A stretch of DNA of 64,000 nucleotides from positions 1 through 64,000 of the forward strand of contig CAVTHV010000035.1 of assembly GCA_963734595.1 (NCBI GenBank), in the 5' to 3' direction. Under the pieces are notes generated by a model. The model worked only from the letters and a program-made list of their open reading frames with translations, searched no databases and was not told the origin of the DNA. The position numbers were made by a program, and so were the translations under genes. This document shows, piece after piece, positions 52,159 through 63,985 of this stretch. The first letter of the stretch is position 1. Each line of letters opens with the position of its first letter. The DNA comes from CAKKQX01 sp963734595. GTDB taxonomy: Bacteria; Pseudomonadota; Gammaproteobacteria; Burkholderiales; SG8-41.

Positions 52159-53366
52159 TCAGGTCAGCACTTTGCCGATGGCATTCGCGACGTAGTCGAT
52201 GTTGCGGGAGTTGAGCGCCGCGACGCAGATGCGGCCGCTGTCGATCGCGTAGATCGAAAACTCCTCGCGCAGCCGGCGCACCTGCTCCTTGGTGAGCCCG
52301 GAGTAGGAGAACATGCCGCGCTGCTGGATCACGAAGCTGAAGTCGAAATCCGAGCGGATGGCGCGGATTTTATCGACCAGCTGGCGGCGCATGGTCTTGA
52401 TGCGCTCGCGCATCTGGCCAAGTTCGTTCTCCCACAGAGCCCGCAGTTCCGGCGTCGTCAGCACCGTGGCGACGGTCTGGCTGCCGTGGGTCGGCGGATT
52501 GGAGTAGTTGGTGCGGATCACGCGCTTCAACTGGCTCAGGGTGCGGGCCGCTTCCTCCGCGCTCTCGGTCACGATGGAGAGCGCGCCCACGCGCTCGCCA
52601 TAGAGCGAGAGCGATTTCGAAAACGAGCTCGCGACGAACACGACCGGGCAGGCTTCGGTGAAACGGCGCACCGCGATCGCGTCGGCGTCTATGCTCTCGG
52701 CGAAGCCCTGGTAGGCGATGTCGAGGAAAGGCATCAGCTCGCGCGCATTGACGATCTCGATGACTTTTTCCCACTGCTGCGGCGAAAGGTCGACGCCCGT
52801 CGGGTTGTGGCAGCACGCGTGGAGCAGAACGATGGACCCTGCCGGCAGTTTTTGCAGCGCGTCCGTCATGGCACTCGAAATCGACGCCATGGGTCGCCGC
52901 ATCGTAATAGGGATAGGTATTGACCTTGTAACCGGCATACTCGAACAGCGCGCTGTGGTTTTCCCAGCTCGGATTGCTGATCCAGATCCCGCCGTTGCGG
53001 ATTGAAGCGGCGCAGGAAATCTGCGCCGACCTTGAGTCCACCGGTTCCGCCCAGCGTCTGCACGGTGACGACCCTGCCTTTGCGCACGGCGTCGTTGTCC
53101 GCGCCGAAGAGCAGGCCCTGGACCGCCCGGTCGTACGCCTGCAGGCCGTCGATGGGCAGATAATTCCGCGGCAGCGGGCTTTCCGCCAGTTTCTGCTCGG
53201 CACGGCGGACGGACTGGAGGACGGGAACCTTGCCGCTGTCGTCGCAATAGACGCCGACGCCGAGGTTCACTTTATTGGGGTTGGTATCGGCATTGAAGGC
53301 TTCGGTGACGCCCAGAATCGGGTCTTTCGGGGCCATTTCAACGGCTGCGAGCAGGGAGGCATTCAT
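52159..53366 (-). CDS. Aspartate/aromatic aminotransferase, class I (frameshifted)
   Basis: About 400 residues. The first frame has FNADTNPNKVNLGVGVYCDDSGKVPVLQSVRRAEQ and TVQTLGGTGGLKVGADFLRRF. A break near 53000 leads to NGGIWISNPSWENHSALFEYAGY, and one near 52885 to PAGSIVLLHACCHNPTGVDLSPQQW. The PLP-binding Lys is in VASSFSKSLSLYGERVGAL, and the substrate Arg lies near the end (SGRICVAALNSRN). It is a TyrB/AspC-type enzyme exchanging amino groups between aspartate or aromatic amino acids and 2-oxoglutarate. ATG 53366. Confidence 0.9.
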
Positions 53367-53556
53367 CTTTGCAAGGTGGAGGGAAGTCGATTAAGAATGG
53401 ATGGACGGCGGGTGCTTGCCAAAAGTGATTATTTTACCCGCTCGGCGGGCTTCGGTGTGGCCGGATTCCGGAACGATCCGCATCCCGGGGAAAATCTGGC
53501 AAGAGCAGAAGCGCTGTGGGACAATTTACGGTTTCGTCGCAAAATCGAACATCGCC

Positions 53557-55627
<2,071 letters not shown>

Positions 55628-55628
55628 A

Positions 55629-55657
55629 AACGTGGCGCAGGATCTCCTGCGCCACGT
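55629..55657. terminator. Shared terminator of convergent uvrB and rne
   Basis: CGTGGCGCAGGA and TCCTGCGCCACG form a perfect 12-bp stem around TC, just after the uvrB stop, with AAAAA on the left flank that gives Ts on the minus strand. The rne frame as read passes through it, which argues for a frameshift in rne. Confidence 0.85.
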
Positions 55658-58413
55658 CCGGATACCATCTGAAGAACTAGTCTGCCATCGTGGCCGGCGC
55701 GTGCGCGCGCGTTCTCCGCTTTATGTGTTTCCACCTGAACCAGCGGCTCGTTACTGACCGGCGGCAGGGGCGGGCGCACCCGCTTCGCACGCGGCGCAGG
55801 CTGCTCTTCCTGGGTTTTGGCCGACGCCTCCTGCAGTTTTCCGGGGTCGGTTTCGATCTGGGTCAAACCCGAAGACCAGTCAAGCTGTAATGACACTGGC
55901 GGCACTGGCGCCATCTCCCGTGAGGCCACAGGTTCGGGTGCGACGATCTCACGTACATATTCGCCGGCATTTGCGGGCGGCTGCGCCTCGATCACTGGCA
56001 TTTTTTCTTCCGACGCTATGGGCGCGGCGATTGCCACTTCCTGCGGCTGTTCGGCAACTGCGTACTCGTGGGGCAGGGCAACTGGCGCTGCAGTTTCCGC
56101 TGCGGGCACCTGTTCCACAACTGCCGTTGCAGCAAATGCTGCCGCATCCGGGATGCCGGCGGCTGCCGGGGACACCGCAAAGAATTCCGTTTGAGTATTT
56201 TCAGCAATGGCCGGCGCAACCGGTGTCATACCCGTCTCCGCCCGTTCCTGCTGTTGCCCTGCGTTTGTGTCCCCACGCTCGTGACGGTCACGGCGGCCGC
56301 CGCGGCGGCGGCGGCTGCGTCCTTGTCCTTCCCCTTGCTCGCGCGGCGGCTGCTGTTCGCGCTGGCCTTCCGGTACCTGCTGCGCAACGGGCTCGCTTGG
56401 CGCCTGTTCGCGCGGCGGGCGCTGCTGTCTTTGGTGTTGATCCTGTTGTCTGGGCTCGTCGCGACGCGGGCCGGAACGCTCACCGCCACGCCGGCGCTGG
56501 TCGCCGCGGTCACGCCGCTGCTCCTGCTGTGGCGCGGACGCATCGGGACGCGGTCTTTGCCCTTCCGCCGGTGCCTGCTGGTCGCGCCCGCCCCGTCCGC
56601 GGTCGCGCCGCCCGCCATCCCGTTGTCCGCTGTCGCGGCGGCCGCGAGGTGGAACCGCTCGCGCGGCCGTGCGTGCCGGCTCTTCGACGACGACAGCGGC
56701 CGGCTTGCGCTTGAACCAGCCAAAGATCTTGCCGATGATCGATGATTCTTCGGGCTGCGCTGCTGCCGCTTCGGGCGGGGTTTCCCGTATGACGATCGGT
56801 GCCGGCTGTGCCGGGGTTATCCCTTTTACCGCCGCTTCCTGGCGGGGCGTCGCAGCTTCCTGCGCTGCGATTTGCTGCTTTTCCTCTTCGGCCGGCATTT
56901 CCACCAGGTTATAGCTGGGCGCCAGCGGCTCGCTTTGATTGAGTTCGTCGTGGCGCAGACGCGTGACCGTATAGTTCGGCGTCTGGAGATGCATGTTCGG
57001 AATCAGCATCACCGCCACCCGGTGGCGGGTTTCGACCAGCTGCAGGTCAACCCGTTTTTCGTTGAGCAGAAAGGTCGCGACGTCGACCGGCACCTGGGCA
57101 TGTATTGCCGCGGTGTTGTCCTTCATTGCTTCTTCCTGAATGATGCGCAGGATGTGCAGCGCGGTCGATTCCGTGCCGCGAATGTGGCCGGTGCCGTGGC
57201 AGCGCGGGCAGGCGCTGTGGCTGGATTCGCCGAGCGACGGACGCAGCCGCTGGCGCGACAGCTCCATCAAACCGAAGCGGGAGATCTTGCCGGTCTGCAC
57301 CCGGGCGCGGTCGTATCTGAGCGCCTCGCGCAGGCGGTTTTCGACCTCGCGCTGGTTGCGGGCGCTTTCCATGTCGATGAAATCGATCACGATCAGCCCG
57401 CCCAGGTCGCGCAGCCGCAACTGGCGGCCGATCTCGTCCGCGGCTTCCAGGTTGGTGCGAAATGCGGTTTCCTCGATATCGGCGCCGCGCGTCGACCGCG
57501 CCGAGTTGACGTCGACCGATACCAGCGCCTCGGTATGATCGATCACCACCGCACCGCCCGAGGGGAGGTTGACCGAGCGCGAATACGCGGATTCGATCTG
57601 GTGCTCGATCTGGAAACGCGAGAACAGCGGCACGTCGTCCTTGTAGAGCTTCACGCGGTTGACGTTGCCGGGCATCACGTGGCTCATGAACTGATGCGCC
57701 TGCTCGTAGATCGAATCGGTGTCGATCAGGATCTCGCCGATGTCCTGGTGGAAATAATCGCGGATGGCGCGGATCACCAGACTCGACTCCTGATAGATCA
57801 GGAAAGCGCCGCTTTGCTGGTTGGCAGCGCCTTCGATCGCATTCCACAGCTGCATCAGGTAACCCAGGTCCCAGTTGAGTTCCTCGACATTGCGGCCGAT
57901 ACCGGCGGTGCGGGCGATGACGCTCATGCCCTGCGGCACCTCGAGCTGGGAAATCGCGTCGCGCAGCTCGCTGCGGTCCTCGCCCTCGACCCGGCGCGAA
58001 ACGCCGCCACCGCGCGGATTGTTGGGCATCAATACCAGATACCGGCCGGCAAGGCTGATATAAGTGGTCAGCGCGGCACCCTTGTTGCCGCGTTCGTCCT
58101 TGTCGACCTGGACGATGACTTCCTGGCCTTCCTTCAGCGCATCCTGGATACGGGCGCGGCCGGCATCGACGCCGGGTTTGAAAAAGCTGCGGGAGACTTC
58201 CTTGAAAGGGAGGAAGCCGTGGCGTTCGCTGCCGTAATCGACAAAAGCGGCCTCGAGGCTGGGCTCGATGCGGGTGATGACACCCTTGTAAATATTGCCT
58301 TTGCGCTGCTCTTTGCTGGAGGACTCGATGTCGAGATCGATCAGTTTCTGACCGTCGACGATGGCGACGCGCAGCTCTTCGGCCTGCGTCGCGTTAAACA
58401 ACATGCGTTTCAT

Positions 58414-58891
58414 TTTCTTCTCCCGCGCTCAAGCTGACACGGGATGGGCATAACTGCAGAACGCCCGCGGGAAGCGGGCATCGGCTATTCAGTCACTTGG
58501 CACGAGCATGAGGTGAGAGGTGACCATTCGAATGCATTTTTTCGCAGTTTGCCATTCTGGGATTCGCGTCGCGCGCGAATCCGAAAATCTTTAAAAGTGT
58601 CTTGAGCGCGTAAATCGTCTAGTATCGCTACTTAGTGTGGTGAGCGATATTAACCAATTCAGTCCGGCCCATAGTCTTAGCGCAGTGCATCATAGTTTTA
58701 ATGCGTGCCACCTGACTACTTGCAGCCGACTTCGCAATTCAGCCTTGGCGATGGTGTTTTTGCGGTCCCTGCATTTAAGATTTATGCAGGCCGCACCATG
58801 CATGTCACAAGGTTCGATATGCAATTGCGAAGATCCCACTTCGCAGCGAACCCGGGACACGAGCTGATGCTTCGAGGAATAGTATAAACAA
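58414..58891. other. Divergent rne-rluC promoter and leader region
   Basis: 478 bp without a credible gene. rne mRNAs commonly have long structured leaders used for autoregulation, and the size fits, but no specific element was identified. A short direct hairpin GAATCC...GCGCGCGAATC lies near 58560. The rluC start is preceded by AT-rich sequence with GAGGAATAG. Confidence 0.5.
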
Positions 58892-59842
58892 ATGAAAGGG
58901 TTAAGTAAAGATTCGGCAAGCCGGCATGAAGTGGGGGAGGACGGCGCCGGCCAGCGCGTCGACAACTACCTGACAAAGCTGCTGAAAGGCGTCCCGAAAA
59001 GCCATATTTACCGGATCCTGCGCAGCGGGGAAGTCCGCGTCAACAGCCGCCGGGTCGGTCCCGAACACCGCCTGCAGCCGGGCGACCAGCTGCGCGTTCC
59101 CCCGGTGCGGGTGGCGCCGCGGGCCCGGTCGGCACCGCCCACCGGCCGGCTCGACGTCCATATCCTGCACGAAGACGAGGCGCTGCTGGTCATCAACAAA
59201 CCGGCGGGGGTCGCGGTACACGGCGGCAGCGGCATCAGCCACGGCGTGATCGAGCAATTGCGCCACGGCCGCGCCGCGGGCGGTTTTCTCGAACTCGTGC
59301 ATCGCCTCGACCGCGATACTTCCGGGGTGCTGCTGCTTGCCAAAAAGCGCTCGGCCTTGACCGCGCTGCACGAGCAACTGCGGACAGGCCGCGTGCAGAA
59401 ATACTATCTGGCGCTCGTCCACGGCAAATGGCGCAACGAGAAGCAGAGCGTCAAGCTCGCCCTCAATAAATACGTGCTGGCTTCGGGCGAACGCCGTGTC
59501 AGCGTCGACGAGAGCGGGATGCCGTCGCACACGATTTTCAGACTCAGGCAGGCCTGGAGTGAATTCAGTCTGCTCGAAGCGGAACTTAAAACCGGTCGCA
59601 CCCATCAGATCCGGGTGCATCTGGCGCACCTCGGATATCCGATCGCCGGCGACGACAAATACGGCGACTTCGCCCTCAACAAGATCCTGGCGAAACAGGG
59701 TTTGAAGCGCATGTTTCTGCATGCGCGCAAGGTGGTCATCGAGCATCCCCGGAGCGGGGAGGAGATCACCTTCGAGGCGCCGTTGCCGGAAGACCTGCAA
59801 TCTTTTCTGGAACGACTTGATGGCCATGCCGAAACGCTTTGA
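58892..59842 (+). CDS. rluC: 23S rRNA pseudouridine synthase RluC
   Basis: 316 residues. The N-terminal S4 domain is QRVDNYLTKLLKGVPKSHIYRILRSGEVRVNSRR. The catalytic Asp is in ELVHRLDRDTSGVLLLAKKRSAL, and KTGRTHQIRVHLAHLGYPIAGDDKYGD is the motif III region. It isomerises three uridines in 23S rRNA helix regions. Divergent from rne, the classical gene pair in betaproteobacteria. ATG 58892. Its end overlaps the next gene's start. Confidence 0.95.
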   Translation: MKGLSKDSASRHEVGEDGAGQRVDNYLTKLLKGVPKSHIYRILRSGEVRVNSRRVGPEHRLQPGDQLRVPPVRVAPRARSAPPTGRLDVHILHEDEALLVINKPAGVAVHGGSGISHGVIEQLRHGRAAGGFLELVHRLDRDTSGVLLLAKKRSALTALHEQLRTGRVQKYYLALVHGKWRNEKQSVKLALNKYVLASGERRVSVDESGMPSHTIFRLRQAWSEFSLLEAELKTGRTHQIRVHLAHLGYPIAGDDKYGDFALNKILAKQGLKRMFLHARKVVIEHPRSGEEITFEAPLPEDLQSFLERLDGHAETL

Positions 59843-60482
59843 GCTGCTGGTATTCGACTGGGACGGCACGCTGATGGATTCAGCCGCCGCTATCACCGCG
59901 TCGCTGCAAGCCGCATGCGGCGACCTCGATCTGCCGGTGCCCTCGGACGAGCAGGCGCGTTTCGTCATCGGACTGGGCCTGAACGACGCCCTGGCGCATA
60001 TCCTGCCCGGAGTCGATGTCGCCGAGTATCCCCGGGTCGTCGAGCGCTATCGCCATCATTTCCTGCTGCGCGACAGTGCCACCACGCTTTTCCCCGGTGC
60101 CGCTGAAACCGTGAAAGAACTGCACGCCTGCGGCTTCATGCTGGCGGTCGCCACCGGCAAAAGCCGGCGCGGTCTGGACCGTGCGCTCGACGCGACTGGC
60201 CTGATCGCGTACTTTCATGCCACGCGCTGCGCCGACGAAGGATTTTCCAAGCCGCACCCGGGCATGCTCCAGGAGCTGATGGACGACCTGGGCGTGGTCA
60301 GCGACAAAACGCTGATGATCGGGGACACCACTCACGATATGGCGATGGCGCAAAACGCCGGCGTCGCCCGGCTCGGCGCGGCCTATGGCGCCCATCCCAA
60401 GGCGGAGCTGCTGCCGTACACGCCGCTCGCGTGCGTGGACAGATTTTCGGAACTGCGCGAATGGCTGATGCGGCACGCGTGA
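59826..60482 (+). CDS. HAD-superfamily phosphatase (Gph-like)
   Basis: About 218 residues. Motif I is LLVFDWDGTLMDSAAAI, motif II LAVATGKSRRGLD, motif III FSKPHPGML and motif IV TLMIGDTTHDMAMAQNAG. The helical cap follows motif I. It is a small-molecule phosphatase, possibly for phosphoglycolate or a similar by-product. ATG 59826 (or 59820) lies inside the rluC end, so translation is coupled. Confidence 0.92.
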   Translation: MPKRFELLVFDWDGTLMDSAAAITASLQAACGDLDLPVPSDEQARFVIGLGLNDALAHILPGVDVAEYPRVVERYRHHFLLRDSATTLFPGAAETVKELHACGFMLAVATGKSRRGLDRALDATGLIAYFHATRCADEGFSKPHPGMLQELMDDLGVVSDKTLMIGDTTHDMAMAQNAGVARLGAAYGAHPKAELLPYTPLACVDRFSELREWLMRHA

Positions 60483-60826
60483 TCTGCGCGAGCGAGGCAC
60501 TGGCCGAACGCGGCAAGGGCGTGCGCTTCACAGTTGAATATCAAGGCGAATCCCGGCCCGCGTTCGCAATCCGCTACGACGGCAGGGCCTATGCGTATCT
60601 CAACAGCTGTGCGCATGTCCAGGTCGAGCTGGACTGGCTGGAAGGTGAGTTTTTCGACCATTCCAAGCTATACTTGATTTGTGCCACGCACGGCGCGACG
60701 TATGAGCCGGACAGCGGCTACTGCGTGCTCGGTCCGTGTCGCGGACAAAGCCTTGTTGCTCTGCCGGTCACTGAGCGTGGCGGCGATGTTCTCCTAATTA
60801 CCGAAGGTGAAGCAAACCATGTCTGA
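60461..60826 (+). CDS. Rieske [2Fe-2S] ferredoxin-like protein
   Basis: 121 residues. The cluster ligands are in CAHVQVELDWLEGEFFD (C-x-H) and LICATHGATYEPDSGYC (C-x-x-H), with a wider gap than in classical Rieske proteins. No membrane anchor, so soluble. It is a fixed member of the rluC-HAD-Rieske-sppA cluster in betaproteobacteria; its redox partner is unknown. ATG 60461 overlaps the HAD gene by 22 bp. Confidence 0.9.
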   Translation: MADAARVICASEALAERGKGVRFTVEYQGESRPAFAIRYDGRAYAYLNSCAHVQVELDWLEGEFFDHSKLYLICATHGATYEPDSGYCVLGPCRGQSLVALPVTERGGDVLLITEGEANHV

Positions 60827-61775
60827 ATCAGGTCCGGGCACTTCCGGCGATCGCTGGGATCGCGATATTCTCGAAAAGGTTGCGCTGGCAGCGGTCCACG
60901 AGCAGCGGCGAGCGCGGCGATGGGGGATTTTTTTCAAGCTGCTGCTGTTCGTGTACCTGTTTGCGCTGCTGTTCATCGGCATGGGCTGGTTCAGCAAGAA
61001 GGATGGGCTCCCCGGCAGGCATACCGCGCTGGTCGAAGTGCGCGGCGTGATCGCGGCTAATGGTGCTGCGAGTGCCGACAACATCATCGCCGGACTGCAG
61101 GAGGCATTCAAGGACAAGGGAACGCAAGGCGTGATCCTGCGCATCAACAGCCCGGGGGGCAGCCCGGTTCAGGCGGGCTACATCAACGACGAGATCAGGC
61201 GGCTGCGGGCCAAATACCCCAAGATTCCGATCTATGCCGTGGTCGAAGACATTTGCGCCTCGGGCGGCTATTACATCGCGGTCGCAGCGGACAAGATTTA
61301 CGTCGACAAGGCGAGCATCATCGGCTCGATCGGCGTATTGATGGACGGCTTCGGCTTCACCGGTCTGATGGACAAGCTGGGCATCGAGCGCCGGCTGCTG
61401 GCGGCCGGGGAAAACAAGGGGTTCCTCGACCCGTTTTCGCCGATCCGGGAATCGCAGAAGGAATACGCCGAAAAGATGCTCGCCGACATCCATCAGCAGT
61501 TCATCTCTGTAGTGCGGCAGGGGCGCGGCAAACGTCTCAAGGAGACCCCCGAAATGTTTTCCGGCCTGTTATGGATCGGCCAGAAGAGCATCGAGCTCGG
61601 GCTCGCCGACGCCATGGGCAGCGTCGACTACGTTGCGCGTGACGTGATCAAGGCCGAGGATATTGTCGATTTCACGCCGCGCGAGAATATCGCCGAAAGA
61701 GTCGCCAGGAAGTTCGGCGCGGCGATGGCCGAAACACTGGTGCGGCTGGCCGGGCCTAGCGTCGCGCTGCGCTAG
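60819..61775 (+). CDS. sppA: S49-family signal peptide peptidase (SppA-like)
   Basis: 318 residues. One N-terminal membrane helix (FFKLLLFVYLFALLFIGMGW, about residues 38-57) anchors a periplasmic protease domain: VILRINSPGGSPVQAGYINDEI, VVEDICASGGYYIAVAADKIYVDKASIIGSIGV with the nucleophile Ser in CASGG, and the catalytic Lys expected in the following repeat. It is the short SppA type, which forms oligomers and degrades membrane-bound signal peptides. ATG 60819 overlaps the Rieske stop by 8 bp. Terminated at 61803-61833. Confidence 0.92.
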   Translation: MSESGPGTSGDRWDRDILEKVALAAVHEQRRARRWGIFFKLLLFVYLFALLFIGMGWFSKKDGLPGRHTALVEVRGVIAANGAASADNIIAGLQEAFKDKGTQGVILRINSPGGSPVQAGYINDEIRRLRAKYPKIPIYAVVEDICASGGYYIAVAADKIYVDKASIIGSIGVLMDGFGFTGLMDKLGIERRLLAAGENKGFLDPFSPIRESQKEYAEKMLADIHQQFISVVRQGRGKRLKETPEMFSGLLWIGQKSIELGLADAMGSVDYVARDVIKAEDIVDFTPRENIAERVARKFGAAMAETLVRLAGPSVALR

Positions 61776-62487
61776 TCTGCCGGTAGAGCAGGAAAACCGT
61801 CGGCCGCCGGTTGATATCCGGCGGCTTTTTTTTCCAGGCCGCCAGCGTCTGGGTGCGTATCGCCTCACTCTCGAGCGTGATGTCGGTAGCAACGCAGAGC
61901 AGGGTGTCCGGGTCGCAGGTCTCGAGCACAGCCTGTAGCACGGCTTGATTGCGGTATGGCGCCTCGATGAAAATCTGGGTCGCATCCTGTTGCGCCGACA
62001 GCCGCTCCAGTTCCAGCAGTTTTCCCCGGCGTTTTTCCCTCTCCACCGGCAGGTAGCCGTGAAACGCGAAGCGCTGGCCGTTCATTCCGGATGCCATCAG
62101 CGCCAGCAGCAGCGAAGACGGGCCGGCCAGCGGCACGACGCGTATGCCTTGCGCGTGCGCCAGCCGCACCAGTACCGCGCCAGGGTCGGCGACTGCCGGG
62201 CAGCCGGCTTCCGACAGCAGCCCGCAGTCTTTTCCTTCGAGCAGCGGTTTCAGCAGCTGTGGCAATTGCTCCGCAGTGGTGTGTTCGCTCAGCGTCTGCA
62301 TGTCGGTTTCCGGCAGCGGATGAGGATAGCCCGCCGCTTTCAGAAATTGCCGCGCTGTTTTCGGGTTTTCAACGATGAAATGCCTGATCCCGGGCAGTAC
62401 CCGCAACACGGCGTTGCTCAGCACCGCCAATGCGTCTTCGCCGCCGAGGGCGACTGGGACAAGATAGAGCTTGCCTTGCGCGCTCAT
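61756..62487 (-). CDS. SAM-dependent methyltransferase, RsmI/tetrapyrrole type
   Basis: 243 residues. KLYLVPVALGGEDALAVLSNAVLRVLPGIRHFIVEN starts the domain, GLLSEAGCPAVADPGAVLVRLAHAQGIRVVPLAGPSSLLLALMASGM is the SAM-binding core. It resembles RsmI but is shorter at the N-terminus and lacks the classical start, so it is a paralogue of unknown target. ATG 62487 shares a 4-bp overlap with maf. The sppA terminator lies within its last codons. Confidence 0.88.
   Translation of the reverse strand: MSAQGKLYLVPVALGGEDALAVLSNAVLRVLPGIRHFIVENPKTARQFLKAAGYPHPLPETDMQTLSEHTTAEQLPQLLKPLLEGKDCGLLSEAGCPAVADPGAVLVRLAHAQGIRVVPLAGPSSLLLALMASGMNGQRFAFHGYLPVEREKRRGKLLELERLSAQQDATQIFIEAPYRNQAVLQAVLETCDPDTLLCVATDITLESEAIRTQTLAAWKKKPPDINRRPTVFLLYRQTSAARR
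61803..61833 (+). terminator. sppA terminator embedded in the convergent methyltransferase gene
   Basis: GCCGCCGG (61803-61810) pairs with CCGGCGGC (61818-61825) around TTGATAT, followed by eight T (61826-61833). It is a textbook intrinsic terminator on the plus strand. The same bases code for KKKPPDINRRP near the C-terminus of the opposing gene. Confidence 0.88.
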
Positions 62488-63095
62488 CGCTTCGGAATGA
62501 CCTCGATACCTTCGCTCTGGAGCATGGTCACCAGTTTCATCAGCGGCAGGCCGATCAGCGCGCTCGGATCGTCGCTTTCGATGCGTTCGACGAGGGCGAT
62601 GCCCAAGCCTTCGATCTTGGCGCTGCCGGCGCAATCATAAGGTTGCTCCGTACGCAGGTAATGCTCGATTTGGGCGTCGCTGAAGTTACGGAAAAATACG
62701 CTGGTTGGCACATTTTCGACCTGTTTTCTGCCCGAGGCTGCGTTGAGCAGGCATAGCGCAGTATGAAACACCACGCGCTGGCCGCGCATCGCCTGCAATT
62801 GCCTTACGGCTGCGGCATGATCGCCAGGCTTGCCGAGCGGCTGGCCATCCAGCACCGCAACCTGATCGGAGCCTATGATGAGCGCGCCGGCGGCGGCAGG
62901 CACGACGGCCTCCGCCTTGCTTGCGGCCAGACGCAAGGCTGTCAGCATGGGCGATTCCCCGGGCAGCGGCGTTTCATCCACGTCCGGCGCGACGACCTTG
63001 AATGGCAAGCGCAGCCGTTCCAGCAGCGCGCGGCGGTAAGCCGATGTGGAGGCGAGGATAAGGGTGGGGGTATTCAAATCCGGAGCAGGCCGCAA
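62484..63095 (-). CDS. maf: Maf-family nucleotide pyrophosphatase (YceF type)
   Basis: 203 residues. LILASTSAYRRALLERLRLPF is the Maf signature, then DVDETPLPGESP, GSDQVAVLDGQPLGKPGD and IEGLGIALVERIESDDPSALIGLPLMKL. The YceF subgroup hydrolyses m7GTP as a house-cleaning enzyme. The start is TTG 63095; no ATG is available before the conserved LILAS strand. It overlaps the methyltransferase gene by 4 bp and is divergent from yceD. Confidence 0.92.
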   Translation of the reverse strand: MRPAPDLNTPTLILASTSAYRRALLERLRLPFKVVAPDVDETPLPGESPMLTALRLAASKAEAVVPAAAGALIIGSDQVAVLDGQPLGKPGDHAAAVRQLQAMRGQRVVFHTALCLLNAASGRKQVENVPTSVFFRNFSDAQIEHYLRTEQPYDCAGSAKIEGLGIALVERIESDDPSALIGLPLMKLVTMLQSEGIEVIPKR

Positions 63096-63189
63096 AAGCG
63101 TAAAAGATTCATCTAAGTGCCTGCCAAACTTAAGTTTTCCGTCTTTTTGCTTTGACAGGGAAGCCCAAAAATACTATCATGCGCGCCTT

Positions 63190-63705
63190 ATGTCTGCACA
63201 GGCTGTCATCGATGGTCTGGAGTTCGCCCGGGCAGAACAGGAATTGCGGGACAATCTGCCGGTAAGCGGGTTGACGCGGCTCCAGGATTTTCTGTACGAC
63301 AACGTCGGCAGCGTCGATTTTGTGATTAAAGGCGGTTTCGACAGCGAAAAGCGGCCGGTTTTGTCACTGACCGTCACTGGCCAGCTCCATTTGCAATGCC
63401 AACGCTGCCTTGATCGAATGGATTATCCGCTGCGGCTGGTCAACACGCTGCTGCTGGTGAGCCTGGGAGAGAATCAGGCCGAGTCGGTTGTCGATCCGGA
63501 CGCTCCGGACTGCGTGGAAGCCGGCACGGCCATGGATGTGGCCGGACTGATCGAAGACGAGATATTGTTGGGACTGCCGTTTTCACCGCGGCATGAGACA
63601 GGCGCCTGCGACTACCGGGTAAGGGACGCGTCACAGGATGCGAACCCGGCCGGTGGCCTGGCAAAACTGGCGGAACTGAAGAAAGTTTGGAAAAGTAAAC
63701 GTTAA
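63190..63705 (+). CDS. yceD: YceD (DUF177) family protein
   Basis: 171 residues. DFVIKGGFDSEKRPVLSLTVTGQLHLQCQRCLDRMDYPL contains the family C-x-x-C, followed by acidic DPDAPDCVEAGTAMDVAGLIEDEILLGLPFSPRH. It is typically encoded upstream of rpmF and thought to affect 23S rRNA accumulation, as known for relatives. ATG 63190 lies 12 bp before rpmF's ribosome binding context at the other end of the operon with rpmF and plsX. Confidence 0.92.
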   Translation: MSAQAVIDGLEFARAEQELRDNLPVSGLTRLQDFLYDNVGSVDFVIKGGFDSEKRPVLSLTVTGQLHLQCQRCLDRMDYPLRLVNTLLLVSLGENQAESVVDPDAPDCVEAGTAMDVAGLIEDEILLGLPFSPRHETGACDYRVRDASQDANPAGGLAKLAELKKVWKSKR

Positions 63706-63717
63706 GGAGTATTTGAA

Positions 63718-63897
63718 ATGGCAGTTCAGCAGAACAAGAAGTCTCCGTCGAAGCGCGGCATGCACCGCTCGCACGACTTCCTCACGAATCCTCCGCTGGC
63801 GGTCGAACCGACCACCGGTGAAGTGCATCTGCGGCATCACATCAGCCCGAACGGCTACTACCGCGGCAAGAAAGTCATCAAGACCAAGGGCGAATAA
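63718..63897 (+). CDS. rpmF: 50S ribosomal protein L32
   Basis: 59 residues: MAVQQNKKSPSKRGMHRSHD, FLTNPPLAVEPTTGEVHLRH, HISPNGYYRGKKVIKTKGE. The N-terminal AVQQNKKSPSKRGMHRSHD is the L32 signature. It lacks the Cys pairs of zinc-binding L32 forms. ATG 63718, preceded by TTAAGGAG, lies 12 bp after the yceD stop; conserved order yceD-rpmF-plsX. Confidence 0.97.
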   Translation: MAVQQNKKSPSKRGMHRSHDFLTNPPLAVEPTTGEVHLRHHISPNGYYRGKKVIKTKGE

Positions 63898-63985
63898 TTC
63901 GCGCCCGATTGTCTGATCGCGTCGTTAAAACACCGCGTCGGCGTCCGACAATAATCATCAAGGGCGCCCGAGAGGAGGCTTTGTG

